DNA of 64,000 nt from Asterias amurensis (Eukaryota > Echinodermata > Asteroidea > Forcipulatida > Asteriidae), in NCBI RefSeq assembly GCF_032118995.1, contig NC_092654.1:7448284-7512283 (forward strand), given 5' to 3'. The notes beneath the pieces were generated by a model, which saw only the letters and a program-made list of their open reading frames with translations, was not told the DNA's origin and made no database searches. This document shows positions 61,715 to 64,000 of this stretch, one piece after another; within the stretch, counting starts at the first letter, position 1; every line of letters starts with the position of its first letter. The position numbers and the translations under genes are program-made.

Positions 61715-61911
61715 TACGGCGGTACCACTTTTTCATTCGATATGAAATAATAAATTAATATAGTATCTAATATACTAGTTAGCTGCGATAACGTAACCCT
61801 CCTGCCGACGGCGGCAGGAGGGTTACGTTGTCGCAACTACTAATAGTACTAATTCACCTCATTGAGATATCCCTTTTTCTTTGTTGAGTGAAAAGGTAGG
61901 TGCGCCATACA
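61715..61911. mobile_element. Degenerate copy of the 5581-5975 foldback with a nested palindrome
   Basis: It shares 'accactttttcattcgatatgaaataat' and 'tagtatctaat' with the 5.6 kb element. It is split at 61784-61835 by a nearly perfect 52-bp hairpin (TGCGATAACGTAACCCTCCTG and its inverse). A single arm of that hairpin recurs at about 62608-62634. Confidence 0.75.
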
Positions 61912-62700
61912 GAAAAAATATCCTAAATTTTTGCACGCAGGTTTAACTTTTAAGCCTGCCGCACCAGATATTCCACGCAAATTTCAAGCCTTGTGCAAAT
62001 TTGGTGATGTAAAAAAAGGCTTTAGCTCAGCAGTGTCGAACGACGAATCAAAAGTCACTCCTGCAACTTAATATTCCACATCATAATTTTTCAAAAATAA
62101 TCTTTGAGAATTAAAAAGGCTCTTTACTAAAGTCCAAATGGCAATGTCCATGAACTGGGCAAGCAAGCTTACAGTTGAGTTACGCGGCACCAATGTTTAT
62201 TTATGCCGAGTAGTAGTTCACACTAGGATTTAGGAGCTTGGCCAAATGAAGTGCGCAAACTTCATCTGCTTGCGCAAATTTTCCTCACGCAAATTTTGCT
62301 CCCAAAAGCTTGAAGTTTGTGCAGCCCATCTTGAACCACACCAAGGCCCAATTTCATAAAACATCATGTTTTATCATGGAGGTTGAACTACCTCCATGGT
62401 TTTATGTAAGCAGCCGCTCTGATAAACTTTCCCCCCAGATAGAAATCTTCTGGCCAACGGGCTAGAAAAAAATGTTAGCAAGAAATTCCTCAAAACAGCC
62501 AGGAAAACCAGTATGAGGGGCCATTCCTTTAACGTGTGCAAACATACTCTAAACAAAAACATTGGGTGTAGACAAAACTTTTTCTCCCAAAGAATCACAA
62601 ATGGTTTTAATTGCGTTAACGTAACCCTCCTCCCGAACAGTCTACTAGTACCACAGTCTACCACAGCCAATAATGAGTAAATACCAAGACAGTGTTCAAG

Positions 62701-63081
62701 TTCAAAGAGACTGGACACTATTGTCAAAGGCTAGTCTTCTCACTTGCTGTATCTCAATATAAGCATAAAATAACAAACCTGTGAAAAATTAAGCTCAATC
62801 GGTCGTCGAAGTTGCGAGATATTAATGAAAGAAAAAAACGCCCTTGTCACACAAAGTTGTGTGCTTTCAGATGCTTGATTTCGAGACCTCAAATTCTAAA
62901 TCTGAGGTCTCAAAACCAAACTCGTGGAAAGTTGCTTCTTTCTCGAAAACTATATCACTTCAGAGAGAGCTGTTTCTCACAATGTTTTATACTATCAACC
63001 TCTCCCCATTACTCATAATCAAGAAAGTTTTTATGATAATAATTATTTTGAGTAATAACAATAATGTCCACTGCCTTCAAG
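62701..63081. mobile_element. GGCAGTGGACACTATTGG-family MITE upstream of TMEM138
   Basis: Inverted arms run from GAGACTGGACACTATTGTCAA to AATGTCCACTGCCTTCAAG and meet near 62900. The right end directly abuts the possible exon at 63082. Confidence 0.85.
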
Positions 63082-63170
63082 AAAGAGCTTGATGCCTACT
63101 TGAAGAAAAATGAGATAGGATATGGGGTCTCAAAGGCGGAAAACCTAATTAAATTTGTCCATCAATCGTA
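63082..63170 (+). other. Possible short exon upstream of TMEM138
   Basis: After CTGCCTTCAAG (acceptor-like, formed by the end of the MITE) an open stretch reads KELDAYLKKNEIGYGVSKAE and continues to a TAA at about 63170. A donor-like TC|GTAAGG overlaps the stop. It could be the last exon of a plus-strand gene, a 5' UTR exon of TMEM138, or chance. No family recognised. Confidence 0.3.
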
Positions 63171-63337
63171 AGGAAGTTCTTTTTTTGCCCCCCCCCCCCC
63201 CTATGATTGACGCCCATGCCATTTCGAGATCAGAGAATGTAGATATTCCAAAGTGCATAAATTAAAATTCAACATAGCTATGGTCAGTTAAAAATTAATG
63301 ATTAATTCTCACTTTTGCAGGTTGTGATAATTCCACC

Positions 63338-63462
63338 ATGAGGGAAAGTCAGTATCGCTGGGTGCTATACCTCCAGTATCTCCTAATATTTGTGGATTTA
63401 TTTGTCAATTCTTTTGCTGATCTTCTACGACTTGACAATGTTACTCAATTGGTCTTATTTAT
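63338..63462 (+). CDS. TMEM138: Transmembrane protein 138, first coding exon; gene runs off the right edge
   Basis: TMEM138 is a small four-pass membrane protein of the ciliary transition zone; in humans it is a Joubert syndrome gene. The exon starts after TTTTGCAG (63320), has its ATG at 63338 and ends at the donor AT|GTAAGT (63463), phase 2. The 41 complete codons encode a hydrophobic first membrane segment. YLQYLLIFVDLFVNSFADLL followed by TQLVLF aligns without gaps to the human N-terminus. The exon is too short to stand out as an ORF; recognition rests on protein similarity and splice sites. The remaining exons lie beyond 64000. Confidence 0.85.
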
Positions 63463-63504
63463 GTAAGTAACATATCTTTGTAGGTCTTTTTCACGTTTCA
63501 CGTA

Positions 63505-63790
63505 GGCCTTGGACACGTTTGGTAACTGTCAAAGACAAGTTTTCTCACTTGGTGTATCCATGTGTATCCCATCATACATGCATAAAATAACAAACCTGTG
63601 GAAATTTGGGCTATATTGTTAATCGAAGTTGCAAGAGAATAATGAAAGAAAAAACACCCTTTGTTGCACTTCATTGTTTGAGTGAGAAATAAACTCTTCC
63701 TCAAAAACTATGTTACTTCAGAGGGAGTGTCAACAGCTCTCCATTGCTCATTAAGTTTTGATGCTAACGACTAAAATGAGTAATACGATA
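63505..63790. mobile_element. Decayed GGCAGTGGACACTATTGG-family MITE in TMEM138 intron
   Basis: It begins GGCCTTGGACACGTTTGG and keeps the family's 'aaataacaaacctgtg', 'gttgcaagagaataatgaaag' and 'cttcagagggagt' blocks, but has no clean right end. Confidence 0.65.
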
Positions 63791-64000
63791 GTATCGTGTA
63801 TTTCACATTTTAAGTTAAGACTAGTTGATGCTTATGGCTGAGTAATTATTTCTATAACTCATTTGCCCTTCCTGCATACTTTTTTGTTTATCGAACCCAT
63901 TGCCAAACACATTCACAAATTGCAAACTACTCTGAAGCTTGGGGCCAATCTACGGGATCAATGGAAAAAACAACTTGACGTTTGTATCTTGTGCATCCCT

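Overview
This is animal nuclear DNA: AT-rich, with multi-exon genes, canonical GT-AG introns, tRNA-derived SINEs and very many short palindromic DNA-transposon relics. The gene content (INCENP, COPB1, DERA, TMEM138) is metazoan. The abundance of short inverted-repeat elements, some ending in TTAA, resembles what I would expect of an echinoderm, possibly a sea star. That assignment is inference from memory of repeat style and is weak.

Layout. (1) 122-6235, minus: the 5' part of an INCENP-like chromosomal passenger gene that runs off the left edge, with a 10-residue tandem repeat of about 17 copies in its large fourth exon and a CCAAT/CHR-like promoter. (2) 9296-30310, minus: a complete COPB1 (coatomer beta subunit) gene in 21 coding exons, 956 aa. 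Its intron 4 is almost filled by a ~3.2 kb minisatellite of ~50-bp units, each a copy of the exon-4/intron-4 boundary. The locus therefore carries about 64 tandem copies of one 5' splice site. (3) 36558-39929, minus: an unrecognised two-exon gene of about 844 aa, ending next to a 440-bp (GTT)n tract. A small ORF (40226) faces it head to head. (4) 44086-57101, minus: a complete eight-exon DERA gene (319 aa) with one GC-AG intron and a decayed BEL/Pao retrotransposon inserted antisense in intron 5. (5) 63338-63462, plus: the first coding exon of TMEM138, which continues beyond the right edge.

Between and inside the genes are foldback elements. Several unrelated families share the arrangement TTAA|AGG...CCT|TTAA. 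There is also a hAT-like element with a perfect 8-bp target duplication, a 221-bp foldback with a perfect 11-bp target duplication inside a SINE, and a ~970-bp element built from AGTTGGGAC palindromes.

The genes do not form a pathway: mitotic passenger complex, COPI vesicle coat, deoxyribose-phosphate catabolism and ciliary transition zone are simply neighbours. The most unusual signal is the duplication of exon/5'-splice-site boundaries, massive in COPB1 and with a smaller three-copy case at 56.58-56.95 kb. All exon boundaries were read by eye from frame continuity, splice consensus and remembered family sequences. No search was run.
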